Origin: Chelatococcus asaccharovorans
GTDB lineage: Bacteria; Pseudomonadota; Alphaproteobacteria; Rhizobiales; Beijerinckiaceae
Length of the DNA: 64,000 nt
NCBI RefSeq assembly: GCF_003201475.1
Contig: NZ_QJJK01000018.1
Location: 38,794-102,793, forward strand
Direction of reading: 5' to 3'
The position numbers were made by a program, and so were the translations under genes. Numbering within the stretch: the first letter of the stretch is position 1; each line of letters starts with the position of its first letter. Below the pieces are notes generated by a model that was not told the DNA's origin, searched no databases, and saw only the letters and a list, made by a program, of their open reading frames with translations. Positions 35,628-44,591 of the stretch are shown piece by piece.

Positions 35628-35648
35628 TACATTTGAAGATACTGAATT
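35628..35648. promoter_or_regulatory. 21-base motif shared with 32696-32716
   Basis: The second copy of the TACATTTGAANANANTGAAT motif. It lies after the NmrA gene and upstream of the lyase operon, on the same strand as the first copy. Confidence 0.4.
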
Positions 35649-35650
35649 AA

Positions 35651-35677
35651 ATATTTTCTTTTCTGAAAGAAAAATAT
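35651..35677. promoter_or_regulatory. AT-rich inverted repeat before the lyase operon
   Basis: ATATTTTCTTT and AAAGAAAAATAT are inverted around TCTG with one bulge. Just after it, TATCGAATCGATA (35684-35696) is a second palindrome. The pair may be operator sites for the lyase operon, or the first could terminate the NmrA transcript. Confidence 0.4.
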
Positions 35678-36090
35678 ACTTTTTATCGAATCGATACATT
35701 CATAAAATACGATATTAATTTTAGCCCTGATCTGCACGACGCGCCTTTGGTAGGTGATATGTGCCTATGATAGCCGCTTCGCTGTCTCTCCCAAGATCCC
35801 GGCCTGAGCGGGCGCCGCTGTGTTGAGAGCGGGCCATCAGGCGACCTGTGGGGCTGCTTTCCGGATCGGCAGGCACTGACCGGATGCGCATCGCGAACAA
35901 TCGAAAATTCCTATTGGCCGCTTTCGGATTTCCGATGTACGCGCCCGGCCGAAGCTCCGATACGGATGTCGTGGGTGGCCCGGCGATCAGCCTGATCGAA
36001 CATGTCACGGCGAATGCGTCGGCCTTGGCCCGGATATCGCATAACCTGGAAATCGCTTGGCGGCGGAGAAGAGTGGCAAGGATCGGTCCA

Positions 36091-37704
36091 TTGAGCACTA
36101 TCATTCTAGACGGTAACAGCCTGACAATCGAAGATGTCGTCCGTATCGCCCGCCAAGGGGTCAAAGTTGCTATCGCGGACGCTGCGCGCGACGAGATCAT
36201 ACGCGTGCGTGCCTATATCGAAGAAAACTGGCTAACCGAGAATGCGCCGCCAACCTATGGTTTCAATACGGGCGTCGGCAAGCTCAAGGACTATGCCATC
36301 AGCCAGACTGACAACGACAAGTTCCAGCGCAATATCGTCCTCTCCCACTGCTCCGGCATCGGCGAGCCGGCCTCCGAGGAGATCGTTCGCGCCATGATGG
36401 CGGTGCGCATCAATGCGTTCTGCCTCGGTGCCTCGGGCCTCAGGATCGAGGTTGTCGACCGGCTGGTCGAGATGCTCAACCGCGGTGTGCATCCTGTCGT
36501 GCCGATCCAGGGCTCGGTCGGCGCGTCCGGCGACCTCGCGCCGTTGGCGCATATGGTGTCCGTGCTCATCGGCTACGAAGAGGCCGAGGCGATCTTCGAG
36601 GGCGAACGCATGACAGCCCCTAAGGCGCTGGAGAAGGCCGGCATCACGCCCGTGACCTTCGACCTGCGCGCCAAGGATTGCCTCGCGCTCATCAATGGCA
36701 ACAGCCTGTGCGCGGGCATGGCCTCGCTCAACCTGTATGATGCCGAGCGCCTCATGAAGCTCGCCGACGCCACCGGCGCCCTGAGCCTGGAGGCCATCCG
36801 CGGCGAGCAGGCGGCCTTCGATCCGCGCATCCATGCGGTGCGCAAGCAGCCGGGCCAGATCGCCACGGCCGAGAACATTCGCCGCATCATCGCGGATAGC
36901 CGACGCACCACCGAAGCCTGCCGCGCGGTGCATCTCGAAGACGATATCCTTCACCCGAAGCACTCCGCCCGCGTGCAGGACCAGTATTCCTTCCGTTGTC
37001 TGCCGCAGGTGCACGGCAGCTGCCGTGACCAGCTCGAACACTGCAAGACCATTGTGACACGCGAGCTGAACGCCGCCACCGACAATCCGCTGGTTTTCTG
37101 GAATGACCGCGGCGCGCTCGAGTTCCTCTCGGGCGGCAATTTCCATTGTGAGCCACTCGGCTTCGCCATGGACATCCTGGCGATCGCCTTGATCGAGATC
37201 GGCAATATCTCGGAGCGCCGGCTGTTCGCCCTATGCGACACCACCCTGAACTATGGATTGCCGCCAAACTTGGCCGGTAAACCGATCGGCCTCAACTACG
37301 GCTACGGCATCATCTCCACGGCGGCGGCGGCTGTTGCTTCGGAGAACAAGACGCTCGCCTTCCCGTCGACGGCCGATACCATTCCCACCAAGAGCAGCCA
37401 GGAGGATCACGTCTCCATGGCCACGTGGGCCTGCCGCAAGACGCGTCAGGTGCTGGACAATGTGCCGAAGATCCTCGGCATCGAGGCCATGCTCGCCGCC
37501 AAGGCCATCTTCCTCACCCAGGAGGCGCTGGGCGGCTTCCAGCTCGGCGCGGGCAGCCAGGCACTCTATGATCTCATCAAAAGCCGCCTGCCATTCCAGC
37601 AGGAGGACGCCTATATGCAGCGCCAATCCGTGCCGGCGATCCAGATGGCCCGCTCGGGCGAGTTGCTCGACGTTGTCGAGGCCAAGATCGGAGCGCTGAA
37701 CTAA
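36091..37704 (+). CDS. Aromatic amino acid ammonia-lyase, histidine type
   Basis: 537 residues from TTG 36091, seven bases after AAGGAT; the family-like sequence begins there (LSTIILDGNSLTIEDV). GSVGASGDLAPLAHM holds the Ala-Ser-Gly that forms the MIO cofactor. TYGFNTGVG supplies the active-site Tyr. The selectivity pair is Ser-His (LSHCSG), as in histidine ammonia-lyases, rather than Phe-Leu or His-Leu of Phe/Tyr enzymes, and the HAL Glu in ASENK is kept. It would remove ammonia from histidine or a close analogue. It opens the operon with cyclic amidohydrolase, carbamoyl hydrolase, ABC transporter and cucumopine-synthase-like genes. No urocanase is present in the window. Confidence 0.9.
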   Translation: MSTIILDGNSLTIEDVVRIARQGVKVAIADAARDEIIRVRAYIEENWLTENAPPTYGFNTGVGKLKDYAISQTDNDKFQRNIVLSHCSGIGEPASEEIVRAMMAVRINAFCLGASGLRIEVVDRLVEMLNRGVHPVVPIQGSVGASGDLAPLAHMVSVLIGYEEAEAIFEGERMTAPKALEKAGITPVTFDLRAKDCLALINGNSLCAGMASLNLYDAERLMKLADATGALSLEAIRGEQAAFDPRIHAVRKQPGQIATAENIRRIIADSRRTTEACRAVHLEDDILHPKHSARVQDQYSFRCLPQVHGSCRDQLEHCKTIVTRELNAATDNPLVFWNDRGALEFLSGGNFHCEPLGFAMDILAIALIEIGNISERRLFALCDTTLNYGLPPNLAGKPIGLNYGYGIISTAAAAVASENKTLAFPSTADTIPTKSSQEDHVSMATWACRKTRQVLDNVPKILGIEAMLAAKAIFLTQEALGGFQLGAGSQALYDLIKSRLPFQQEDAYMQRQSVPAIQMARSGELLDVVEAKIGALN

Positions 37705-37774
37705 GCGCTTGCCGGATCGTCGGGCGCGCTTGCGCAGCGCCCGCCCACCGACAACGCTCTTCGGGGAAATCACG

Positions 37775-39154
37775 ATGTCCGATTTCGATCTCGTGTTGGC
37801 TGGAACGCTTGTCCTGCCCGATCGTCTGGTTCCCGGTGGCTTCGTCGCCGTGCGTGACGGCCGCATCGCCATGGTAGGCCAGGGCGTGCCACCGGCAGCG
37901 CGCGAGCGGCATGATCTCGGACAGGCGCTGATACTACCCGGCGCGATCGACGCACAGGTGCATTCGCTTTCGCAGAAGGGCGCGGAGGATTTCATCTGGT
38001 CGACGCGCTCGGCGGCGGCCGGTGGTGTGACCACGATCGTCGACATGCCCTATGACGACGGCAATCTCATCTGCTCCGCCGAGGCTTTGCAGAGCAAGGT
38101 CGCACACGCCGGCACCCAGGCGCGGGTGGACTTCGCGCTGCATGGCACGGTCAATCCCGAGGAAGGCGCAGCGCGCATACCCGAGATGGTCGCGGCGGGG
38201 GCCTGCGCCTTCAAGTTCTCCACCTTCGGCACTCATCCCGTGCGTTTCCCGCGCATCCCGCCCCAACTCCTCCTTGAATGTTTCACGGCAATAGCCCGCG
38301 AGGGACTGGCGGCCGGTGTCCACAATGAGAACCATGAGGCCGTCGAGACCTACATGGCGAAGGTCAAGGCCGCCGGCATCACCGATTGGCGCGCCCATGG
38401 CCTTTCCCGACCGCCGATCACCGAGCTGCTTGCCATGCACGAGATCTATGAGATCGGGGCGATGGCCGGCTGCGACGCCCATGTCGTCCACTGCTCGCTG
38501 TCGCGCGGCTATGACATCGCCGCCGCGTACCGCGCGCAGGGTTTCACCGCCACAGTGGAATGCTGCATCCACTACCTCGTGCTCGACGAGGAGCACGACG
38601 TGCGCCGCCTCGGCGGCAAAGCCAAGATCAATCCGCCGGTACGTCCGCGCGCCGAGGTCGAAGGGCTGTGGCGGCAGGTGGCGGCCGGCAATGTGTGGCT
38701 CGTCTCGACGGATCACGTGTCATGGACCGCGGATCGCAAGACCGACCCGGACATGCTGGCCAACGCATCCGGCGTGCCTGGGCTTGAGGCCATGGTGCCG
38801 CTGTTCGTCAAGGGCGCGCTGGAGCGCGGTGTGCCGCTGACCTCGGCGGCGCGGCTCATGAGCGCCAATCCGGCGCGGCATTTCCGCATCGATGACCGCA
38901 AGGGCAATCTTGCCGCAGGGCTGGACGCCGACATCATCGTCATGACGCCTGAGCCTTATGTCTATGAGGCGGCTGCCAGTGGCCACAATGTGGTGGATTG
39001 GAGCCCCTATGACGGGATGACGATGCCTTGGCGCGTTGCCGCCACCTATCTGCGTGGCAAGCAGGTTTATGACGGCCGCGCTGTGCTCGCCGAGCCTGGC
39101 AACGGCCGGTTCATTCGCCCGCCCCTCACGCGTGCGATCGCGAGCACGGCATGA
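37775..39154 (+). CDS. Cyclic amidohydrolase (hydantoinase/allantoinase-like)
   Basis: 459 residues from ATG 37775. A TIM-barrel amidohydrolase of the dihydropyrimidinase/allantoinase group. The first metal motif reads DAQVHS, so the first His of the usual HxH is Gln. The carbamylated Lys is likely in ACAFKFSTFG, followed by His in GVHNENHEA, His in DAHVVHCSLSRG and Asp in STDHVSW. It opens cyclic amides or ureides. The stop overlaps the next gene by ATGA, whose product removes N-carbamoyl groups, so a hydantoin-to-carbamoyl amino acid route is likely. The Gln may change metal content or substrate. Confidence 0.88.
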   Translation: MSDFDLVLAGTLVLPDRLVPGGFVAVRDGRIAMVGQGVPPAARERHDLGQALILPGAIDAQVHSLSQKGAEDFIWSTRSAAAGGVTTIVDMPYDDGNLICSAEALQSKVAHAGTQARVDFALHGTVNPEEGAARIPEMVAAGACAFKFSTFGTHPVRFPRIPPQLLLECFTAIAREGLAAGVHNENHEAVETYMAKVKAAGITDWRAHGLSRPPITELLAMHEIYEIGAMAGCDAHVVHCSLSRGYDIAAAYRAQGFTATVECCIHYLVLDEEHDVRRLGGKAKINPPVRPRAEVEGLWRQVAAGNVWLVSTDHVSWTADRKTDPDMLANASGVPGLEAMVPLFVKGALERGVPLTSAARLMSANPARHFRIDDRKGNLAAGLDADIIVMTPEPYVYEAAASGHNVVDWSPYDGMTMPWRVAATYLRGKQVYDGRAVLAEPGNGRFIRPPLTRAIASTA

Positions 39155-40416
39155 GCGGACAGAACTGGCCGGTCAAGGCGGACCGGATCGCCGAGGATGT
39201 CGAGGCGCTGGCGCGGATCACCGATCCCGACCGGCCCTGGACCCGGCGCGCCTTCACGCCGCGTTTCCTGGAGGGGCGGGCCTATATCGAAGCGCGGATG
39301 CGCGCTGCGGGCCTCGAAACGCGGATCGATGCCGCCGGCAACCTCATCGGCCGCCGCGCCGGCAGCAGGCCCGGCACTGGCACTCTCCTGATTGGCTCGC
39401 ATTCCGACACCGTGCCCGATGGGGGCCGTTTCGACGGGGTGGCGGGTGTGGTCTCGGCCCTCGAAGTCGCTCGTTCCCTGGCGGATGCGGGCATTGTGCT
39501 TGAACATGACCTCGAGGTGATCGATTTCCTCGCCGAGGAAGTCAGCATATTCGGCGTGTCCTGCGTCGGCAGCCGGGCCATGGCTGGCCGCCTTGATCCA
39601 GCATGGCTGGGGCGTGTCGGCGGCGATCTCACGTTGGCGGAGGGCATCCGGCAGGTGGGTGGGGATCCGGACCGTCTGGCGGACGCGGCTCGCAGCGACA
39701 TCAAGGCCTTTATCGAACTGCACATCGAACAGGGGCCGGTCCTTGAAGACAGCGGCGATGATATCGGCGTCGTCTCGGCCATCGTCGGAATCACACGGAT
39801 CGAGTTCATCATCGAAGGGCGGCCTGATCACGCCGGCACTACACCCATGGCGGCCCGCCGCGACGCATTGGTCGCGGCGGCGGATCTCGTGCGCGCCGTC
39901 AGAGCACTCGCCATGGCGCACCCTGAAGGCGAGGGACATTTCACGGCGACCGTGGGCGAGTTCCGCGTCCTCCCGAACGCCGCCAATGTCGTTCCCTCCA
40001 AGGTGGAGCTGCTGATTGACGCACGCGCCGAATGTCGCCCGGCGATGGAGGCCTTCATCGCGGCGCTGACGGCGGAGGCAGCGACCCTGAAGCAGCAGCA
40101 CGGTGTCGTCGTGACCGGCCCCCGCGTCATCTCGGATAACGACGCGGTGACCTGTGACATTGCGCTCCAGCAGACATTGGCAAAGGCTGCCGACGCGCTT
40201 GGCCTGCCGCGCCGGGAGCTCGCATCCGGCGCCGGGCATGACGCGGCCTGGATCGCGCGCGTCGCGCCGGCAGCGATGGTGTTCATACCGTGCCGGGAGG
40301 GCCGCAGCCACACGCCCGAGGAATGGACAGAGAATGACGCAATCGCCAAGGGCGCGGCCGTGATCCATGAGGCTATCCGACGTCTCGATAAGGTCGGGGC
40401 CGACACGGCGTCGTGA
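39151..40416 (+). CDS. M20-family N-carbamoyl-L-amino acid / allantoate amidohydrolase
   Basis: 421 residues. Two-metal M20 pattern: GSHSDTVPDGGRFDG (His, Asp), then LAEEVSIFG (Glu pair), HIEQGPVLED (His) and the late His in GRSHTPEEW. The dimerisation/lid domain includes GRPDHAGTTPMAARRDA. This matches AtzC/HyuC-type hydrolases that remove carbamoyl groups from N-carbamoyl amino acids, or degrade allantoate. The overlap with the cyclic amidohydrolase (ATGA) suggests sequential steps and coupled translation. If the pathway goes through hydantoin-5-propionate, the product would be glutamate (inference). Confidence 0.9.
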   Translation: MSGQNWPVKADRIAEDVEALARITDPDRPWTRRAFTPRFLEGRAYIEARMRAAGLETRIDAAGNLIGRRAGSRPGTGTLLIGSHSDTVPDGGRFDGVAGVVSALEVARSLADAGIVLEHDLEVIDFLAEEVSIFGVSCVGSRAMAGRLDPAWLGRVGGDLTLAEGIRQVGGDPDRLADAARSDIKAFIELHIEQGPVLEDSGDDIGVVSAIVGITRIEFIIEGRPDHAGTTPMAARRDALVAAADLVRAVRALAMAHPEGEGHFTATVGEFRVLPNAANVVPSKVELLIDARAECRPAMEAFIAALTAEAATLKQQHGVVVTGPRVISDNDAVTCDIALQQTLAKAADALGLPRRELASGAGHDAAWIARVAPAAMVFIPCREGRSHTPEEWTENDAIAKGAAVIHEAIRRLDKVGADTAS

Positions 40417-40581
40417 CCCACGACGGCACGGTTCGGCCGCACTTATCGGCAGTTTCGACATCACTATCATTGGCAAGCGCGATCCGGGCCGGTTTCCTTC
40501 AGGAAGCACAATTGCTGTTTCGGCGACTCACCCGTCGGGGCGGCCAAATGCAAAATTTCTAAAAATGAGGGGTACATCAAT

Positions 40582-41640
40582 ATGTTGGATCGTCGGAGCC
40601 TCTTGAAGCTGACTGCCGCAGGCGCAATCGCGGCTGCAGCGCTCGTGCCCGCGACGGCCGGCGCGGCTGAGCCGCCGAAGCCCGCCAAATTGACGATGAA
40701 TGTCTACGCTGGTCCTTTCGAAGCCAATATGCGCAAGGCGGTCATCGCGCCATTCGAAGCCGATACGGGCATCAAGGTGGAACTCGTCCCGAGCGCTCCG
40801 CCGCTCGCGAAGCTGCAGGCGCAGGGCGCCTCGCCGGAACTCGATATCCTCATCGCCGGCATCGTTGAGAATTTGATCGCCGGCCAGCAGGGGCTGATCG
40901 TCAAGCTCGATCCGGACAACATCCCGGAGCTCAAGGACATCTACGACATCGCCAAGACCCCGGACGGTGTCGCGGTCAACTTCTCCGCTCTGGGCCTTGC
41001 CTATGACAAGAGGCAGTGGCCGACCCCGCCGACCTCCTGGTTCGATCTCGCCTCGGACAAGACGCCGGGCAAGATCGTGGTGCGCCAGCCGGACGCCCAG
41101 AACACCGTCGCCTGGATGGCTATCATGGCCAAGGAGATGAATGGCACCTGGCCGGAGAAGCCGGAAGACTACAAGAAGGTTGGCGAACTTCTGACGAAGA
41201 ATCTCAAGCCGCGTCTCGCTGCCATCACGACCAACACCGCCACCACCCGCGCTGGCTTCACCAATGCCGGCGCCGGGCTTGCAGTTTGGACAGACAGCCA
41301 GGTTGCGGCCTTCGCTAACGAGAGCAAACTGCCACTTGAGTTCGTCATCCCGAAGGAAGGCGGCGTCATGATTGCCACCACTGCGATGGTGACCCGCACG
41401 CCGAACAAATACTGGGCGGAAAAGCTGATCGGCTACATGCTCCGGCCGGAAGCGCAGAAGATCTTCGCCCTTAACGGCTATTACGCGCCGTCGAACAAGA
41501 CCGTCGTCGTTCCCGATGACGTCGCGGCCAAGATGGTCTATGGCCAAGCCAAGATCGATACGCTGCTGCGGATGCCGTGGGACAAAATCACCCCCATCAA
41601 CCAGCAGATCTCGGAAACCTTTTACGAAGCCGTCAACTGA
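40582..41640 (+). CDS. PotD-type ABC transporter substrate-binding protein
   Basis: 352 residues. Residues 1-30 (MLDRRSLLKLTAAGAIAAAA) form a signal with a twin-arginine-like start. The mature part has the layout of spermidine/putrescine-type binding proteins: KLTMNVYAGPFEANMRKAVIAPFEADTGIKVEL near the start and QISETFYEAVN at the end. It feeds the ATPase and two permeases encoded downstream. PotD-type systems carry polyamines, but also opines such as mannopine-type compounds, so the cationic-polyamine reading is not safe. Confidence 0.9.
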   Translation: MLDRRSLLKLTAAGAIAAAALVPATAGAAEPPKPAKLTMNVYAGPFEANMRKAVIAPFEADTGIKVELVPSAPPLAKLQAQGASPELDILIAGIVENLIAGQQGLIVKLDPDNIPELKDIYDIAKTPDGVAVNFSALGLAYDKRQWPTPPTSWFDLASDKTPGKIVVRQPDAQNTVAWMAIMAKEMNGTWPEKPEDYKKVGELLTKNLKPRLAAITTNTATTRAGFTNAGAGLAVWTDSQVAAFANESKLPLEFVIPKEGGVMIATTAMVTRTPNKYWAEKLIGYMLRPEAQKIFALNGYYAPSNKTVVVPDDVAAKMVYGQAKIDTLLRMPWDKITPINQQISETFYEAVN

Positions 41641-41661
41641 GCGGCAAAGCCTCTCTCGAGG

Positions 41662-41692
41662 CCTCCCGGCCGGGCCCCTCAAAGCCGGGAGG
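41662..41692 (+). terminator. Hairpin between binding-protein and ATPase genes
   Basis: CCTCCCGGC and GCCGGGAGG form a perfect 9-base stem with a 13-base loop, 21 bases after the binding-protein stop. No T tract follows. Such hairpins commonly protect the upstream mRNA so that more binding protein than membrane components is made. Confidence 0.6.
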
Positions 41693-41776
41693 CGCAACCC
41701 GTCTTGCAGCCCAAGCCGTGTATTCGCCATTTGGGTATGATGCGGCCATCCCCATGCCAGGAGTTTGGAACAAACG

Positions 41777-42853
41777 ATGACCGCCGCGAGCCTGACTGCG
41801 GAGTCGCTAGCCCATGCCTATGGGGCGGCGCCTCCCACGCTGAAGGGCATCTCCTTCACCATCGAGCCGGGCGAGTTCTTCACGCTGCTTGGACCCTCCG
41901 GTTGCGGCAAGACCACGACCCTCAGGCTTGTTGCCGGATTGCTGTCGCCGACTGCCGGGCGGATCCTGATCGGCACGCGCGATATCACGGCCGTTCCGAC
42001 CCACGAGCGCGATATCAGCGTGGTTTTCCAGAACTACGCGCTATTCCCTCATATGACGGTTGCCGACAATGTGGGCTATGGCCTGAAGATCCGTGGCAGG
42101 CCGCGGCGCGAGATCGCCGCTGCCGTCGAGGAAGCGCTCGCCACCGTAGGCTTGCCGGGCATGGACAAGCGTTATCCGACCGAACTCTCCGGCGGCCAGC
42201 AGCAGCGCGTGGGGCTCGCACGCGCCATCGCCGTCAAGCCGCGCGTGATGTTGCTCGACGAGCCCCTGTCGAACCTCGACGCGAAGCTGCGCGAGCAGAT
42301 GTGCCTGGAGATTGCGGCCTTGCAACGCCGGATGGCCATGACGGTGCTCTACGTGACCCACGACCAGGCCGAGGCGCTCGCCATCTCGGACCGTATCGCC
42401 GTCATGAGCGATGGCGAGATCCGCGAGATCGGCACACCGACCGAGATCTATCGTCGGCCACGCTCGCTGACGGCCGCCACATTTCTCGGCGATACCAATC
42501 TGGTTCGCCTGCGGGCCGGCCGAGACGGCGTGACCCTGCCTTCGGGCAAGGCGTTGGCGATGGCGGCGAACCCGGTCGCGGCCAGCGGCGAGATCATCGT
42601 GGCCATCCGCCCCGAGGCCATTGATTTCGTGGGACTTGACCCAGCTGGGGCGCTGCCCTCCAACCATTTTCGTGCGCTGGTCGAGAGCCGCGTCTATCGC
42701 GGCGCGACCAGCCAGATCGTGCTCAAAGCCGAGGATTTCCCTCAGCCGGTGCAGGCGCTGGTCCTGGGCGAAGCCGGCGGCCGGCCGGGCGAGACGGTGG
42801 CCTTTCGCATCGATCCCAACGAGGTCCATCAGGTCGCGGGAGCGGCCGCATGA
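41777..42853 (+). CDS. PotA-type ABC transporter ATP-binding protein
   Basis: 358 residues from ATG 41777 (AGGAG is 13 bases upstream; a TTG at 41765 is possible). Walker A GPSGCGKTT, Q-loop VVFQNYALFP, signature LSGGQQQR, Walker B VMLLDEPLSNLD and switch His in VTHDQAEAL are all present. The C-terminal part (about 240-358) is a TOBE-type regulatory domain, as in PotA/MalK-like ATPases. It powers the two permeases encoded next. Overlaps the first permease gene by ATGA. Confidence 0.93.
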   Translation: MTAASLTAESLAHAYGAAPPTLKGISFTIEPGEFFTLLGPSGCGKTTTLRLVAGLLSPTAGRILIGTRDITAVPTHERDISVVFQNYALFPHMTVADNVGYGLKIRGRPRREIAAAVEEALATVGLPGMDKRYPTELSGGQQQRVGLARAIAVKPRVMLLDEPLSNLDAKLREQMCLEIAALQRRMAMTVLYVTHDQAEALAISDRIAVMSDGEIREIGTPTEIYRRPRSLTAATFLGDTNLVRLRAGRDGVTLPSGKALAMAANPVAASGEIIVAIRPEAIDFVGLDPAGALPSNHFRALVESRVYRGATSQIVLKAEDFPQPVQALVLGEAGGRPGETVAFRIDPNEVHQVAGAAA

Positions 42854-43749
42854 GCGCCGTCCCCGCCCGTGGGAGCCGCCGGCCTGATCTGCCCTTCGCA
42901 GCCTCGCCGGCCTTTGCGCTCGCAAGCCTCCCGGTGCTGGCTTTCTTCGCGGTTTTCATCGGCTGGCTCGCGGTCATCAGCCTGTTCAAGCCGTCGGTGT
43001 TCGCCGTCTACACGGCTGACTTCACGCTGGAAAACTACATCAAGGTTTTCACCTCGCGGATTTATTACACGGCGTTGCTGCGCTCCATCTGGCTGTCCGC
43101 GCTCTCCACCGTCTTCACCGTGCTGATCGCCTATCCCATCGCCTACCATATCTGCCGGTGGGCCGGCCGCCTGAAAGGCGCCTATATCGCGATCGTGGCA
43201 TCGGTGTTCCTGGTGACCTTCGTCATCAAGATCTACGCCTGGCAGATCCTGCTCGAACGCGCAGGCCTCGTCGACCGGCTGCTGCAGCTTCTTGGTCTCA
43301 CCCAGGGCCCGACGCGTCTCATCGGTACCGAGACGGGCATTCTCATCGGGCTGGTCTATGCCAGCCTGCCCTATATGATTCTCTCGCTCATCACGGCCGT
43401 CGAGAAGGTACCACGGGATGTGGAACATGCGGCCGCCGTGTCCGGCGCGCCGCCGCTGACGGTCTTCCGCACCGTGACGCTGCCGCTGACCATGCCGGGT
43501 ATCGTCACCGGCGCGCTTTTCACCTTCGCACTCAATGTGGCCGCCTTCATCGTGCCGGCATTGCTCGGCGGTGGCACGATCACCATGGCTGGCCTGCTCA
43601 TCCAGCGGGTGTCGGTGGGCGTGGGCACGGCCGGCGGCAACTGGCCGCTGGCGGCTGCGCTGTCCGTGGTGCTGCTTGTCATCAGCGCCCTGTTCAGCCT
43701 GGGGCTGGTGCGCGTGTTCTCGTCGCGGCGATGGAGACTGGCGGCATGA
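42850..43749 (+). CDS. PotB-type ABC transporter permease
   Basis: 299 residues, about six helices after an N-terminal cytoplasmic tail. The EAA loop that contacts the ATPase reads EHAAAVSGAPPLTVFRTVTLPLTMPG. The first helix is FALASLPVLAFFAVFIGWLAV. It pairs with the following PotC-type permease. Both ends overlap neighbours by ATGA, so the transporter genes are tightly coupled. Confidence 0.92.
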   Translation: MSAVPARGSRRPDLPFAASPAFALASLPVLAFFAVFIGWLAVISLFKPSVFAVYTADFTLENYIKVFTSRIYYTALLRSIWLSALSTVFTVLIAYPIAYHICRWAGRLKGAYIAIVASVFLVTFVIKIYAWQILLERAGLVDRLLQLLGLTQGPTRLIGTETGILIGLVYASLPYMILSLITAVEKVPRDVEHAAAVSGAPPLTVFRTVTLPLTMPGIVTGALFTFALNVAAFIVPALLGGGTITMAGLLIQRVSVGVGTAGGNWPLAAALSVVLLVISALFSLGLVRVFSSRRWRLAA

Positions 43750-44564
43750 TGGTTCTCAGTCGCTCTCCCGCGGCCCGCGCGGCGCGCATCCTGGCCCGCT
43801 GTGCGTTCTATGTCGGCATGATCTTCCTCATTCTGCCGATCGTTGTCGTGGTCATATCGTCGTTCACCGCCGGCGACGTCGTGAGCTTCCCGCCCCAGGG
43901 CTGGAGCACGCGCTGGTACGGCATTGCCGCCGGCCGCCAGGACTTCCTGTCGTCGTTGTGGCTGACGCTGGTCCTCGCTGTCGTCGTCACATTCATCAGC
44001 CTCGTCCTCGGGCTCATCACCGCGCTGACGATCGTGCGCGGCCGCTATCGCGGGCGCGGCGCCCTCAGCGTCGCGGCGCTGGCACCGCTGTTTGTGCCGA
44101 ATGTGGTGATCGGCTTCGCGGCGTTGCCGGTGATGGCGGCGATCGGGCTGCTCGGCAGTATCTGGGCAGTGCTGATCGCCTATGTGATCATCGTTTTTCC
44201 CATGATCGTGCGCGCGCTGATCGGCACGATCGAAAGCCTCAACAGTTCGACGGAGGAAGCTGCCCGGGTCTTCGGCGCGACCCCGCTGCGGGCATTCCTC
44301 ACCGTCACTCTGCCGCTTGCGGCACGTGGCATCTTCGCGGGCGCCATCTTCTCCTTTGTCGCCGTGCTCGACGAGGCGGTGATCATCGCCTTCATCGGCG
44401 GCACCAATACGGTGACCTTCCCGATGCGGCTCTTTTCCTACATCGCCGAGACCTACGATCCGGTCGCCTCGGTCTTCGCCACGCTCATGATCGTCGCCAC
44501 GACGGCCCTGATGCTGGTGCTCGACAGGTTGATCGGGTTTGAACGTCTCGGCAGCAACCGCTGA
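43746..44564 (+). CDS. PotC-type ABC transporter permease
   Basis: 272 residues from ATG 43746 (ATG 43749 also possible). Six predicted helices, with EEAARVFGATPLRAFLTVTLPLAARGI as the EAA loop and PQGWSTRWYG after helix 1, typical of PotC-like subunits. It completes the uptake system. 27 bases separate it from the cyclophilin-like gene, which lies in the same operon and so is probably linked in function to the imported compound. Confidence 0.92.
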   Translation: MMVLSRSPAARAARILARCAFYVGMIFLILPIVVVVISSFTAGDVVSFPPQGWSTRWYGIAAGRQDFLSSLWLTLVLAVVVTFISLVLGLITALTIVRGRYRGRGALSVAALAPLFVPNVVIGFAALPVMAAIGLLGSIWAVLIAYVIIVFPMIVRALIGTIESLNSSTEEAARVFGATPLRAFLTVTLPLAARGIFAGAIFSFVAVLDEAVIIAFIGGTNTVTFPMRLFSYIAETYDPVASVFATLMIVATTALMLVLDRLIGFERLGSNR

Positions 44565-44591
44565 TCCCCCCAACAGAAGGACGTTGCCTGC

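Larger units (their letters stand above)
35512..36090. other. AT-rich gap upstream of the ammonia-lyase operon
   Basis: About 580 bases with a sharp drop in GC between 35600 and 35720. It contains the motif at 35628, an inverted repeat at 35651 and a TATCGA palindrome at 35684. The ammonia-lyase frame stays open leftwards to 35848, but the part before 36091 does not resemble the family. The operon promoter probably lies here. Confidence 0.45.

Noticed and set aside
36091..37704. Phenylalanine or tyrosine ammonia-lyase
   Set aside because: The selectivity pair is Ser-His and the HAL Glu is kept, unlike Phe-Leu or His-Leu types; histidine-like substrate is preferred but not proven.
40582..44564. 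Plain spermidine/putrescine transporter
   Set aside because: The family fits, but the operon has no polyamine genes and its enzymes point to a histidine- or ureide-type compound.
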